This document shows, piece after piece, positions 1 to 10,515 of a stretch of 64,000 nt of DNA. The DNA lies in the NCBI GenBank assembly GCA_030998225.1, contig JAPYXD010000714.1, forward strand, positions 930,001-994,000, given 5' to 3'. Under the pieces are notes generated by a model. It saw only the letters and a list, made by a program, of their open reading frames with translations, made no database searches and was not told where the DNA came from. Made by a program: the position numbers and the translations under genes. This DNA is from Diplolepis rosae (lineage: Eukaryota > Arthropoda > Insecta > Hymenoptera > Diplolepididae). The stretch's first letter is position 1; each line of letters begins with the position of its first letter.

Positions 1-978
1 CTTCAGAATGCTACTTGAACGAATGCTCAGCGTGTCCTGGTACAAGCACACTTAAGGACTTTATTACATCAGTTCTCGCAGACCAGTGTATTAACAGAGT
101 AGAATTCCAGACTTGGCAACAAACTGACAGAAGTACTTTACGCACGGAAATAACAGACGCAGAAGATTTTGCGGAACAGATTTGCGAACGGTAGCTTAAG
201 ATTAAACCTCACTCTTTTACAGCCAAACAACAGTCGTATTTCTTCAAAAATCTTGAGGACACACTGAAAGAAGGAGAATTTCTTATCCTTTGTGATTCCG
301 CTGAAAACTATGCCTTTGCAGTCCAGAATGCAGCTCAGTCATTTCATTGGAACAATGATCAAGCTACCATTTTTACAGTGGTAATTTATTATAAAGAGGA
401 CAACATTCTAAAGCACCGCAGTCTTGCTATGTTATCAGACTGTTTGACTCATGACATAACTGCTGTGTACAAATTTCAAAAAAATTTTACATACTATTTG
501 AAAGAGAATTTTCATCCCAGAAAAATGATTTATTCCAAAAAGGGAGCCGCCCAGCACTTTTAAAAATAAATATAATTTCATCAATTTGCTCCACCATGAA
601 ATGGATTTTGGTATACCAGCCGAGTGGCATTTCCATGCAACGGCGCACGGAAAAGGCCCTTGTGATGGTATTGAGGGAAATTTAAAAAGACTCGCAGCGC
701 GTGCTTGCCTAAAAGCGTTATCTAATGATCCAATTTTGACTGCTGATGCCTTGTATCAATGGACAAAGAAAAATTTAGTTGAAACTTTATTATTCTTTAG
801 TTCCAAAGAAAATCACGCCATCACAGCTCAAGAACTTAAGAGTAGATTTGCATCAGCAAACAAAGTGCCTGATACACAAAAATATCACTCTTTCGTTCCC
901 TCTGCAGAATTAACTCTCATGCTGAGAAAATATTCGTCATCATTAGAATGTGATGTTTTTCCGAAAAAACTGTGAGGC
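1..978 (+). pseudogene. Broken copy of a conserved uncharacterised insect repeat-borne protein
   Basis: A reading frame enters from the left edge and can be followed to the stop at 976-978. It is broken by an in-frame TAG at 192-194 and a one-base frameshift near 560, where the frame ending GAAQHF at 563 gives way to the frame that resumes around 586. Recognisable pieces are a stretch rich in K/Q/Y/F (195-380), a segment with LSDCLTHD (430-450), and a C-terminal block with AEWHFHATAHGKGPCDG and VKRLAARA-like residues (about 620-700). I recall near-identical blocks in many multi-copy uncharacterised proteins of insects and cnidarians. No enzymatic function is established to my knowledge, and copy number suggests a mobile-element origin. 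The 5' end lies outside the window. Confidence 0.6.
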
Positions 979-1610
979 AAAGAAGAAATATTAATATATA
1001 ATAATAATTAAAATAATAAAAATAATAATTAATTAACTCAAATAATTTTTTTCAACTAAAACCATTGCTTTCAGCATAAAGCTGATGAAAAAACGTTCCC
1101 AAGACCTCCATAAAAGTTAATTTGGATAACTTTTGTAGAAGTTATGGTTAATTGAGTATCAGCGTGCGCGGTAAAAGGTTGAAAATTCGAGCCCCTGTAT
1201 AATGACAACCCTTTGTACTAGAGACGTTTTAGGCGGGTACACTTGACGAATTTTGCCCCATATGTTTTAATTTTTTGTTACTTTTATAAAAGAAAATACT
1301 TTAACGTAATTGTTTAAAACACCCCCCTCCCCCCACCCTATTTTCTTCTTCTTTTCATATGCAAATCTTATAATAATTGGTATTTTCATAAAAATTTAAA
1401 ATATTCCAAGAGATAGATATAGTTATTTATGCCTCAGGGAGGGGAAGAGGTTGCGCACTTTTATCTTTTCTCATTCTTCTTCCCTTTCAGCTTCGTGACC
1501 AATCTGAGAGAGTGTGTACGTGCTCCCCTCCGGAGCGACATGGAATCCCCGTGGCCGCACCTGGGATTTCTCTATGAGGGGAAATCGAAACCTTACTCTC
1601 ACGCGAAATG

Positions 1611-1612
<2 letters not shown>
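979..1612. other. AT-rich intergenic stretch, no gene seen
   Basis: Low-complexity AAT-rich sequence (about 990-1,070) is followed by ordinary AT-rich DNA, a C-rich run near 1,320-1,340, and a slightly GC-richer stretch at 1,430-1,610. No coding family or RNA gene was recognised. Confidence 0.5.

Positions 1613-1641
<29 letters not shown>
1613..1641 (-). repeat. Poly(T) tract = poly(A) tail of the minus-strand LINE
   Basis: There are 29 consecutive T on the plus strand. This is the expected 3' poly(A) tail of the R1-like LINE transcribed from the minus strand just to the right. About 60 bp of 3' UTR separate it from the ORF stop. Confidence 0.8.
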
Positions 1642-1703
1642 GGTGAGGAGGAAAAATGGCAAAATCTTTTATAGACGTTGTACAGGACTCTCCTAGGACG
1701 GGT

Positions 1704-3284
1704 CTAGGCATACCTGTTAAAACCAAAAAACCCCCTCTCTCGAACCAATACACCACCCGCTGGACCGCCTATCGGCTTTAAACTTAACGGGTGGTTGGTT
1801 CCATTAAAGTCGCGTACGACTCTTCCGTGATCCGTTCGCTCGGAACTTCCACCCGCGGCCACACGCCCATCAAGTTCTCTCGTCTTCATCACAAGTGTGA
1901 CGAATGACTCGATGAGCGTCCAGAAACGTTCAGACTGGAGCATGAGGGGGACCATCGTGTCAGGAGTAAGTTCGGAACCCACCGCCTGACCGAGGACCTC
2001 CCTAGCCACACCCCATTTTGCGCAGACGAAGAATGCGTGCTCTGCGTTATCCACCGGGGAATCGCAGTAGCAACACGTCTCCTCGTCTCTCTTCTTAAAG
2101 CGCCTCAGGTACGCGTTAAAACAGCCATGGCCCGAGAATGCTTGTGCCAAGTAAAAGCCGACTTCCCCTCGCTTTCTGTTCAGCCAGGTGGCGAGCTCCG
2201 GGATCAGGCGGTAGGTCCATCTCCTTGTCTGCTCACCATGCCATCTCAACTGCCATTTCTCGACGAGTCTGCTCCTTCCATCCTTGCGGATGGCCTCCTT
2301 CGCGCGAGCGATTTTCTGCAGGTCGGCGCAGGTAAGCTCCTTGCAAAGCTGAAAGGTTTCCTGCCTTTCCTCCGCCAATAAATCTATTGGCGGGACGCTC
2401 GCCAGGACCAGCACAGCGCTCGTCGAGATAGTTCTATATGCCGAAACTATTGTCAGCGCGACAAGTCTCTGCGCCGAGAACAGCTTCTTCTGGGTAGCAT
2501 GGTTTTTCAGGGCATTAGCCCAGACCGGAGTTGCATAAAGTAGCTTCGAATGGACCACGCTCGCCACCAGTCTTCTTTTCGCTTCCCTGGGTCCACCAAT
2601 GTTTGGCATAAGCCGAGCCAAGTTTGCTCCACATTGGATGGCTTTGGCAGCTGCGATCTTTAGGTGTTCGCCGAAGCTAAGCCTACGATCCAGCTGCACC
2701 CCCAGGTACTTAATGCTTGTTTTCCACTCGACTTCATGCTCTCCGAGAACGATCCTCGGATATTGGAAGGATCTCCTGTCCGTAACGAGCAAAGCCTCGG
2801 TTTTCTCAGGGGCAATTTTAAGGCCTCTGCTATCCAACCTGCGCTTCGCTCGCCACAGACTTTCATTGATCCTCAGCTCTAGGATTCTGACGTCGTCAGC
2901 GGCGCACACGACAAGTGCGTCATCCGCGAAGCCGACGATGCTCGTTCCAGCAGGCAGGTCCATGCGCAGAAAGTCATCGTACATGATGTTCCAAACGAGT
3001 GGACCCACCCGCGACCCTTGAGGAGCGCCACATGTCATCTCTTCTTTGAGAGACCATTTGTCGCCCTCGTATATCACCCACCTCTCGCTCAGATAGTCAT
3101 CCATCATTCGCAACAGGTAGTCTGGAACCTTTTTCCGCATCATCGCCTCAATGCAGATGTCCCATCTCGCGGTATTGAACGCATTGCGTATGTCAATGCT
3201 AATCAACGCACAGAATCCCTTACGCTTACCAGTTCCTTTTCTTGCATTCATACGACCCAGCAGGGCAGACCCAACCAAGCTCAT
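1704..3284 (-). CDS. R1-like LINE ORF2: reverse transcriptase and C-terminal zinc domain, 5'-truncated
   Basis: An open frame of 526 codons encodes the middle and end of a non-LTR reverse transcriptase, the enzyme for target-primed reverse transcription in the nucleus. RT motif A (SIDIRNAFNTARW, residues 29-41), motif B (GAPQGS, 86-91), catalytic motif C (FADDALVV, 119-126) and the thumb (KYLGV) are visible. Near residues 395-420 there is a CCHC-type zinc domain (CCYC...H....C) typical of R1-clade ORF2 ends. The RT fingers are missing: an internal deletion joins this part to the endonuclease remnant at 3,285-3,541. All three catalytic aspartates seem present, but the protein cannot be complete. 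The first ATG is only the first in the open remnant, not a native start. Confidence 0.85.
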   Translation of the reverse strand: MSLVGSALLGRMNARKGTGKRKGFCALISIDIRNAFNTARWDICIEAMMRKKVPDYLLRMMDDYLSERWVIYEGDKWSLKEEMTCGAPQGSRVGPLVWNIMYDDFLRMDLPAGTSIVGFADDALVVCAADDVRILELRINESLWRAKRRLDSRGLKIAPEKTEALLVTDRRSFQYPRIVLGEHEVEWKTSIKYLGVQLDRRLSFGEHLKIAAAKAIQCGANLARLMPNIGGPREAKRRLVASVVHSKLLYATPVWANALKNHATQKKLFSAQRLVALTIVSAYRTISTSAVLVLASVPPIDLLAEERQETFQLCKELTCADLQKIARAKEAIRKDGRSRLVEKWQLRWHGEQTRRWTYRLIPELATWLNRKRGEVGFYLAQAFSGHGCFNAYLRRFKKRDEETCCYCDSPVDNAEHAFFVCAKWGVAREVLGQAVGSELTPDTMVPLMLQSERFWTLIESFVTLVMKTRELDGRVAAGGSSERTDHGRVVRDFNGTNHPLSLKPIGGPAGGVLVRERGFFGFNRYA

Positions 3285-3541
3285 CGATGAGCCTGGTTTC
3301 TTCGAGGTGTTCGCGAAGTCTTTCCCTGCTGAGTCGTCTCGTGTTCCAGGAGGGGCTCCTTCCTTCGCCGCCCCTACCCTTTTCCGCCGCTTGACACCCT
3401 TCTTCTAGACTAAATTCGATGCACCGGTGGTCACTCAAGGTTATTACCTCGAGGACCGACCAGTCGCTTATCCTTGAAGCGAGGCGAGGTGCGGCAATCG
3501 TGAGGTCAATTATTGACCCTCCCGCTCCTCGTCTGAAATGA
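3285..3541 (-). pseudogene. R1-like LINE endonuclease C-terminus remnant
   Basis: On the minus strand this encodes the end of an apurinic-type endonuclease domain: GGSIIDLTIAAP, then VITLSDHRCIEF, where the SDH triplet is the catalytic motif near the domain end. It is followed by a linker with WNTRRL and ELGW. A frame change and deletion near 3,270-3,290 separate it from the RT part. At 3,541 the similarity stops abruptly against the block at 3,542-4,390, which also occurs beside another LINE at 31.8 kb. Confidence 0.75.
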
Positions 3542-4390
3542 GGCTAGAAAAAGGTTACGGGATAGGCCCGCGCCATAATGATGCAAAAGGTTTAACGTCA
3601 CCCCTATCGAGCGAGCGGTGCCGGGTCCACCCCGACACCTGACCCGGACTTTGGCTAGACGGTATGCGATTTCTCCTACGCAGCGTCGGATATAAGGAAA
3701 TACTGACCAGGTAATCCTTCATTCCTGCGCCCGGACGTCCATGATTTCAACCCCGAAATTGGCTCCAGACAGCAGAAACGTGAGCGGTTTTCCCAATTTA
3801 ACATGTGGTTTCACGGGATCTTTGCCCTTCGCGGTTGAGCACCGGAGGGACTTACATTTACCCATATTACTTCCACAGAGGTGAGATACTGACATCGCGT
3901 CCTACCCTGGTCGAGAGGCTACTACTCCTCCCTTGGCTAGTCTATCGGGAATATCCACCAGGCGCCGGCCGCAGCCCCATTCGCTCAGCATCCCATTCAT
4001 TCTGGTGTGTGTGGGTGTCGGTGTCGTGCATGTGATTGTGGTGTGACCGCAAGAGCGCACGCGGGAAGTTCAGCGTCATCGTCGCATACGCATTTGGGGC
4101 GATACCCCGATTAAGGGGCCCCCCGCATTCACTCCGTGCTCGTTCATTCGGCATTAAGAGACCTGTTCAAGGTCCCCCGATGCTTTCGCTCCACACCGCG
4201 TCCTCACGCGCTTGAAAGTCGCAGAACAACCGTCGTGGCTCGTGCGCCCGGCAGGCCCATCACTAGGGAAAAGCCTGTCTATAGCGGGGCTACGTACATC
4301 CCCATCTTTTGAGCTGGGGGTTCGTTGGAACCCAGGAGTTCTGGCAAGGTTATACCCGGCACGGTGGTGAAATGAAGGCCTGGTAAGTTT
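3542..4390 (-). repeat. LINE 5' block (5' UTR / ORF1 start), second copy at 31,780-32,255
   Basis: Sequence from about 3,545 to 3,880 matches 31,780-32,110 over several hundred bases with scattered differences; shared runs include GATGATGCAAAAGGTTTAAC. In both places the block lies immediately upstream, in minus-strand sense, of R1-like LINE coding sequence: endonuclease here, ORF1 at 31.7 kb. I therefore read it as the 5' UTR or ORF1 start of one LINE family, joined to different internal points by deletion. The GC-richer right part (3,880-4,390) probably belongs to the same unit. No convincing long frame lies in it. Confidence 0.5.
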
Positions 4391-4469
4391 TATAACCTTA
4401 TAGATTTTTTTGATTTTTTTTTATGGTCCCTTCTTGGTCCATTTTTCTTATGCTCTGGACGACTGCTTA

Positions 4470-4822
4470 TCACCATTAATATAGCCCTGCTGGATAAATC
4501 AGGGTATCATCTGTACAAAATTCATGCAGATCCAGTGTATTAACAAAAATATCTTCGAATACAACTGGATCTATATATATAATAACATAAACTCCATATA
4601 TTGCTCTGGCAAATGATGAAAGAAAATTCTTCCTCGTAGACGAAGAATTCTATAATAATTGCCAAAAAAACCTTTCAATAACAACATTTGTAAAGACACG
4701 TTGTCAAAACACGAAGTTTCCACAGCCACTTCATGCGAATGCGTAATGCCAACTCGACCACAGAAAGATACCATTCACTTTTGTGACATTAGGATGAAAG
4801 CAGAAGAAGAAATGTATTGAAA
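4470..4822 (+). pseudogene. Env fragment of errantivirus-type LTR element (truncated)
   Basis: This stretch aligns by eye with 42,290-42,620, the middle of the env gene of the large LTR element. Shared runs include CTGGCAAATGATGAAAGAAA and TGACATTAGGATGAAAGCAG-like sequence. It carries several frame disruptions and ends at TATTGA about 4,820, so no protein can be made. In the intact layout env is followed by an antisense gene and then an LTR. The same order follows here (5,208-6,254, then 6,305-7,565), so these are parts of one decayed element. Confidence 0.8.
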
Positions 4823-5207
4823 TAATTATTATAAATTTTAATTATCCATATAATAAGTACGTGGTGGTTATCCAAACTGCTATATACATAGTTCTTAGGA
4901 CTAAATATTTTTTTATAATTATGTGGGGTCGTTGGCCTTATATTCTCGGACTGAGAATTTATTATTTGATTACTTATAATAATTAGGATGCAATTATAAA
5001 TAATAATTGTGCTGAATCAATAGATTTCAGCAATGATTCAAGTAGAATTTTATATAATTTCAAAAGGCCAAGTTATAAACTGGGAATGAATTACAATATA
5101 TGATAAAAATATAATCACCCACACATACAAGTAATTGCACATTCACACACATACGCTCAACAACAAAAACACATAGTGCACGATACGGTTGCACAAACAC
5201 CTCAGAT
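4823..5207. other. AT-rich spacer between env fragment and antisense gene copy A
   Basis: AT-rich DNA ends in a CACA-rich segment (about 5,110-5,190). A similar CACA-rich low-complexity segment lies at 44,165-44,270, at the equivalent place beside antisense gene copy B. No coding frame was recognised. Confidence 0.45.
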
Positions 5208-6254
5208 TCATGGACGATATGTTGCCCTTTGCAGACTTGGAAGTCTTCGATGTCCTCTGATAACTGGCCGACTACAGTAAATTACCGCTTGCCGTGGTAC
5301 TAAAAACAACAAATACTCAATTAAAACCCCGAAATTGACAAATTCTATCACAAAAAGGGGGGAAGAAGAAGAAAATAAATTACCTCTTAACCAGTCAAAA
5401 GGGTCCCACTGGAACACCGAACAGGCTCCGATGTCAAAAGCTGCACATACCGCCCACGATGACAGAACCTATCATCGGTACCCTGGACGCTAAGACAAAT
5501 AAACAATTATATAAATGACCTAACAAATCATAGGAATATAACCAGAAAAATAAAAACATAACATTTATCCCGGACAAGCGGCCTCTAGCGAAGAATGGTA
5601 ATTAACGTGGACGTTCCAGTTGAGTCCACGGCCAACTTCTCTGTCCACTTGAGCTGCAGATACGATTTCCTGCATCAGAAACCACAAAAACCGCACTCAG
5701 GGAAAGAAGAAGCACCATTGAAGTTGTAAGGGCATGGCCGAACAGCATCATCCGGCAAGGACAAATCAAAATCAAGTATAGCGACATATGACCCAGGAAC
5801 CAAGTCAAGAAGCATCTTATTATCAGAAACATCCATTATAGACCCGGGCAATTAAAACAAAACCACGAAGAAGACACTCACGAAAACAAACTAGAGAAAC
5901 GGGAACGAGATCATTAAAGCACCCCACTAGACACAAACACAAAACGGGGAAGATTGCTCACCTTGAGGACGAGGTACTCCACGGTCTGATATTAGGTCAG
6001 GCAACACTTGAGAATTATTAGCGCAATACAAGGAGTAGGAGATGGTGGTTGACCCGCTTGAGGAAGATCCTTGGTTATCCATGGCGTGTAAAATACTGAG
6101 AGCTAACACATCTACGGCACAAAAGGTCGCAGCTGCTCATCTTATAAATCGATGACAACTACAAAATCTGACTATGCAAAATTGGAACTCAAGAAAGTAT
6201 TAGACTAAATCATGAGAACACGTGTGAGAAATGCGACGATGAGTATCACTTACC
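5208..6254 (-). pseudogene. Antisense multi-exon gene, copy A (env/LTR-linked)
   Basis: Minus-strand exons can be drawn with GT-AG borders: a 5' leader exon ending at 6,254 (donor GTAAGTG), an exon 6,111-5,962 with ATG at 6,082 (MDNQGSSSSG... PRPQG, donor GTGAGC), possible coding around 5,836-5,600, an exon 5,489-5,384, and a terminal exon 5,299-5,208 after a TTGTTTTTAG acceptor. The terminal exon ends RGHRRLP...YRP-stop, matching the basic C-terminus of copies B (44,310-44,404) and C (57,201-57,291). The block homologous to the RRM-like exon of copy B is missing or unrecognisable, so this copy is probably defective. Exon joins in the middle are uncertain. Confidence 0.55.
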
Positions 6255-6304
6255 TGGATCATTTCAAGACCTCTAGATGACACGAGACACAACAAACACG
6301 AGAC

Positions 6305-7565
6305 ATATTATTCGGGATCTGCAGAATAACCTAAATAAAACTCAAAAATCAAGACACTAACATTACTACATTATTACACACATAAAAACTATAGGGGTAA
6401 TATTAATATCTAATTTATAAAATAAAAATATGAGTTAGTGCAATAATACCTTAGTATATTTGCACCGACTTGTCAACATATATATATAGCAAGAAACATA
6501 TAAGAAAGGACGAGAGAAAGATCTACAGCATCGAGCGTCAATGGACTTTGATACCGATAGTATGACCTGTGTGGGAGCACGCCGCGAGTTCATCCATTTA
6601 CGCGATTCTCAGCAAGTATGGTTATTGAAATTGCTGCCAGACGCGTGCCGGTCCACTAAATTGCAAGGTATGTGCCCATTCATAAATTAGCAACGTACGT
6701 GCTGATTCATAAATTTGCAAGCACGATCCGACCATAGGAACAATTAATAATATATAAACCCTAGATTTCCCTCTGGAGGTTGTCTTTTCGTCAGTAGTTG
6801 TTCAATCTACAAGTCTTTTCTTCGGTAGTTGTTCAATCTACAAGTCTTTTTGTCGGTATTTGTTCAGTCTACAAGTCATACTGTTGGTTTCGCGATTTGA
6901 CCCTTCGATATTCGAAACTTTATCGGTATCTTATGAAAGAATTACCTTGGTACTTGGTGAACATAACTTCTAGTTCCTAAGTGATGCAAGTCCGGTAGCC
7001 GTGAATCATTAAGTGCCGTTAAATACATGTATCGTCGTATTAAGTCGAGTTCTGAGAGGTAAATCTACGGAAAACGAACTTAACCAGTGTTTAGCAAGCA
7101 AGTTGGATTGTTCGATACGCTTCCTGTACTACTTGACTAGCACTACTTAACTCCAGCCAGGACTGTGCCGTTATCCAGCACCAGGAAGGAGAACTATTCG
7201 ATAAAACTCTTTCTCTTGCCTTCTCAAGCAGACAAATAGCGTAAGTTATATACATAAGCACCTCAAAACCTAATATATTATAGCATAAGACGCACACAAC
7301 TTAATGTGTGAGTTGTATGCATAGGCATCTGAAAACTTATTATATTGCAATTCAATGCAGAATAATTAATTAATGAAGCATGTACGCCTGAATACAATTA
7401 TATTTATTATTACTATGAACAACTCGAGCCGCATAGGTTTGACTAGTGACCACGATCCCACAAAATATAAATAATCCAAACTCACTACTCAGATTTAATC
7501 AGCAAAATTCCCTCCCCTTTTCCTAAATTTCCCAATCTATCCTCGCCTTATCTCGGGATGTAACA
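6305..7565 (+). repeat. LTR of the errantivirus-type element, copy A (5' end deleted)
   Basis: From about 6,305 the sequence follows the 3' LTR at 46,620-48,176. Shared blocks include ATAGTATGACCTGTGTGGGA, GCCAGACGCGTGCCG, ACTTAACTCCAGCCAGGA and GAACAACTCGAGCCGCATAG (the last also in the 5' LTR at 37,140). It ends GTAACA at 7,560-7,565, the same terminal hexamer as the LTRs ending at 37,286 and 48,176. About 350 bp of the 5' part of the LTR, including its TGTTAC start, are absent. Only about two units of the internal GGCATCTCAAAACCT repeat are present. Confidence 0.85.
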
Positions 7566-8302
7566 AAATGACTTCAATCTAAATAACTAATGTATAATGT
7601 ACTTTTAAGTGTTATTACTTGCGCACTCTCAATTGCTCGCAAAGATTTAAATTAGCGTGGATCGAGTAAATATGTTTAGCTGCAAAATTAATAAAAATAA
7701 TTTTAATAAATTTGAATATTCTACTACCATATGATTTTGTTTTGTCAACAGTTTCATTGATTTTACTGGCAGCCTTTCGTTTTACTGGAACATTCGATTA
7801 TTCCTCATCAGTCTTTCGTTACATAAGGTTAGAGTTTTTTAATACTGTAGGTTCCTAAAACCAACAAATTATTTTTCAGATTAGTTGCAAAAGAAGTCCA
7901 TGGCATAAAATAACTCATATTTTTGTATATAGTAACTATTTTGAAAGCAACTGTATTCAGCATTTTTGACGAAACAATTAAAATTTGGTGGTACCAAAAT
8001 TGCATCTTGCTTTGTCTTTGTTTTCTGATCCTTGTAATTTGGAAAAATATTTCCGTGCTTCACTCGGTACCTTCCTGTCACACATTTTGTGAAACTAAAA
8101 ACGATTACATACATTTAATTGAAATTAAATTATTATTATTTAATAAACATAAAAAGAAATACAATAATTTACTTAGGTCTAAAAAATTGAGGAAAAGGTC
8201 TTTTATTTCCATCATATTGATATTATATAACTGAACCACAATTATTTCTGCGTAAGTTTTTATTATAATCAATTATTAATTTCGATTTCAGATTATCAAT
8301 TA
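7566..8302. other. AT-rich stretch, no gene seen
   Basis: The short open frames on both strands at 7,881-8,234 show no family resemblance. I see no promoter or repeat structure beyond general AT richness. Confidence 0.5.
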
Positions 8303-9290
8303 TATACATTATTGATACTTTTTCATCGCTTTCTTTTGCAGTAAAAAACTGTAAGTTGAACATGTGATTTTTGGTTGGTTTGAAACGTCACTTTAATTTC
8401 AGAAATAAAGTAAAGAGTTGCTACTTATATGTAACAAGTTTGTTATGTAAGTACTGATCTATTACTTTGCTTTTTGTGAAATTAAAGTCACGTTTCAATC
8501 TAGTTAAGGTGGAATATACACCTGGAAGCGCGAAAAAAGACGATTTTCGTTAATTTTTTCCAGGAAGCCTATACGAATAATTGAATTAATTTTTTTTTCT
8601 GAATAAAAGTACTCACTTTCGAGAACATGTTCAATTTTTTTTATTTGATTTACAATATTAGCTGAGTATACGCGTCCTCTTTCAAATGCTGCAAAAACAT
8701 GTCCTTCGCGGTGACCACTCATTTTATCTGTCATCATCAGAATGAAAAGAACCAAAGAGATTATTGAAATCGAGACAATAATCTAGTATTTGTTGTAGGA
8801 CTTTTTTTTTAGTAGCTTAGATTTTGTTTCATCGACAAAATAAAAACGAATTTTTGCCTAAAAATCGCTACTTTAAGTTCAAACACCCGCCATTTGATCG
8901 AATAAAGATGTTTTCGAAAACCCATACGACAAAGACTAGATTATTCTCTCGATCTCAATAATCTTCTTGGTTCTTTTCATTCTGATGATGACAGATAAAA
9001 TGAGAGTGGTCACCGCGAAGGACATTTTTTTGCGGCATTTGAAAGAGGACGCGTATACTCAGCTAATATTGTGAATCAAATAAAAATAAAATTTAACATC
9101 TCCTCGAAAGTGAGTACTTTTATTTAGAAAAAAAATTGATTCAATTATTCGTATAGGCTTTCTGAAGAAAATTCACGAAAATCATATTTTTTCGCGCTTC
9201 CAGGTGTATATTCCCCCTTAAGAATCATATTTTCAACTGATAATTTTTCAGTGGAAAATAAAGCTATGAAAAAGTATCAATAATATATTA
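8303..9290. mobile_element. Foldback (long inverted repeat) element with a nested hairpin
   Basis: The left arm (8,303-8,372 plus 8,504-8,785) is the inverted copy of the right arm (8,936-9,290), with a ~150-bp spacer. Matching runs include ATTATTGATACTTTTTCAT against ATGAAAAAGTATCAATAAT, and GCGGTGACCACTC against its inverse. The left arm is split by a 131-bp hairpin (8,373-8,503) absent from the right arm. No transposase is encoded; the 83-codon minus frame at 8,504-8,755 is only arm sequence. This is a non-autonomous foldback or MITE-type element. Confidence 0.7.
8373..8503. mobile_element. Small hairpin insert nested in the foldback element
   Basis: The ends pair as GTTTGAAACGTCACTTTAAT against its inverse ATTAAAGTCACGTTTCAA. 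The segment interrupts the otherwise continuous left arm of the surrounding palindrome. It is most simply a short MITE that landed in the foldback element after its arms had formed. Confidence 0.55.
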
Positions 9291-9344
9291 TAGTATAATA
9301 TAGTAACAGCCTATTCTACTGCAGTAATCAAACGACAAAAACAA

Positions 9345-10150
9345 TATAAATACATAATTGAATCCTCCCCTTGGACTGGTACCTTGACGAAATCCTTCTC
9401 TTGGCTTCGCCAAAAAACGACGGGTGGGGAGGCTTAGCAGACGGCCCTCGGGCCATGGAGGTTGTAGTGTCCCGATGAATCAACGAAAAAATGCAGGGGG
9501 CTCTATAGACGGGCATCTTTCCATTGCGTGAAGGGTACCCTATAAACGGGTCTATCCCAGGTTGAAAGCGGGGGACGATATAGACGCGTCTATCCTCATA
9601 CATGGAGAGTATCAGGATGCATCACGGAGGGCGGGGATCCTTGTTTCTAACCCTGGTTTGGGCGTCGGAATTTTTCTGGAGTCCGACGCATGGTTCGTTT
9701 GGGTGACGGTGGCGGGTATGTGTGTGTACAACTGCTACTTCTCTCCCGGCGAGCCTTTCGAAGTCTTTGAGACCCAGATCTTCCTCCTTGAAGAAAGCCT
9801 CAGAGAGGCTAGTGGGTGGTCCTTATTGCGGGTGACTTCAATAGTAAGTCGCCTGAGTGGGGAGAAGCCTGCTTGAATAGGAAGGGAATCCTGTCTATTC
9901 TGCTTCAGAAATGCCTCACAGTGCGACGTAGATTCATCCGCTCAAAGGGTCATCCCATGGAAAACAGCAAAATCAGCTCTGAGGCAAGATATAAAGAAAA
10001 GCCGACTTCAGTGCTGGAATGACTTAATCGGTGCAGTCGAGAAAGACCCATGGCGTCTCGCCTTTAAAAGATCGGGGCATATCCTGAGATCCTCCTGAAA
10101 GCCTTTAACTCCTGTCTTCGGATGGGGAGGTTCTTCGTAGACTGGAAGAA
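9345..10150 (+). pseudogene. R1-like LINE fragment: 5' block, endonuclease, RT start
   Basis: The first 250 bp (9,370-9,610) match 33,275-33,490 closely (shared ATGCAGGGGGCTCTATAGAC) and are probably 5' UTR. Then the plus strand encodes an endonuclease: RRAGILVSNPGLGVGIF (from about 9,625), a middle strand segment, and VLIAGDFNSKSPEWGE after a frameshift near 9,815. GDFN and the following SPEWG are the metal/DNA-binding loop of R1-clade endonucleases. From about 9,955 the sequence jumps to the endonuclease-RT linker (KDPWRLAFK) and to RT block 0 (KAFNSCLRMGRFF), showing a deletion. ORF1 is also missing. Confidence 0.7.
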
Positions 10151-10179
10151 GCAGAGGTGTAGAGAATAGAATGAATGTG

Positions 10180-10515
10180 TAAGGAATAGAAGGTGTAGGA
10201 ATAAATACAATAATTTCATTTTTCAGCGATAAAAACTAGGAAAACATCGTATACCTGTCACTAAAGGCAGTGCAGTGGTTCACCATATTAGGAACGACTC
10301 CACCAATAGTAAACCTTCATGGTGGAGACGTTTCACCAATTGTGAACCGCTGCACTGCCTTAAATGATAGGTATACGATGTTTTTCTAGTTTTTATCTCT
10401 AAAAATAAAATTATTGTATTTATCCCTACACCTTCCATTCCAAATTTTGCAACGGAATCATAATAGAAATGTTTTAAATGTTGTTTTAATCGTTCTCAGA
10501 CATAATAATGCGAGG
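10180..10515. mobile_element. Palindromic MITE, copy 1 of 3
   Basis: The inner arms read ACCTGTCACTAAAGGCAGTG and CAGTGGTTCACC, mirrored by GTGAACCGCTGCACTGCC and AATGATAGGT. Outer arms mirror GTGTAGGAATAAATACAATA. The right arm continues to about 10,515 while the left is truncated against LINE-derived sequence. Related copies are at 21,956-22,382 and 28,844-29,264. There is no coding capacity. Confidence 0.75.

Noticed and set aside
1130..1215. tRNA-like segment with a TTCGAGCCCC box
   Set aside because: No matching A box, acceptor stem or anticodon arm could be drawn.
1429..1756. Several open frames spanning the poly(T) run
   Set aside because: They exist only because poly-Phe/poly-Lys codons keep the frame open; the run is a LINE tail.
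2037..3408. Plus-strand frames of 65-140 codons
   Set aside because: Shadows of the minus-strand reverse transcriptase and endonuclease with no family motifs.
7881..8234. Overlapping 77- and 103-codon frames as a host gene
   Set aside because: AT-rich composition, no motif, and both strands open in the same place.
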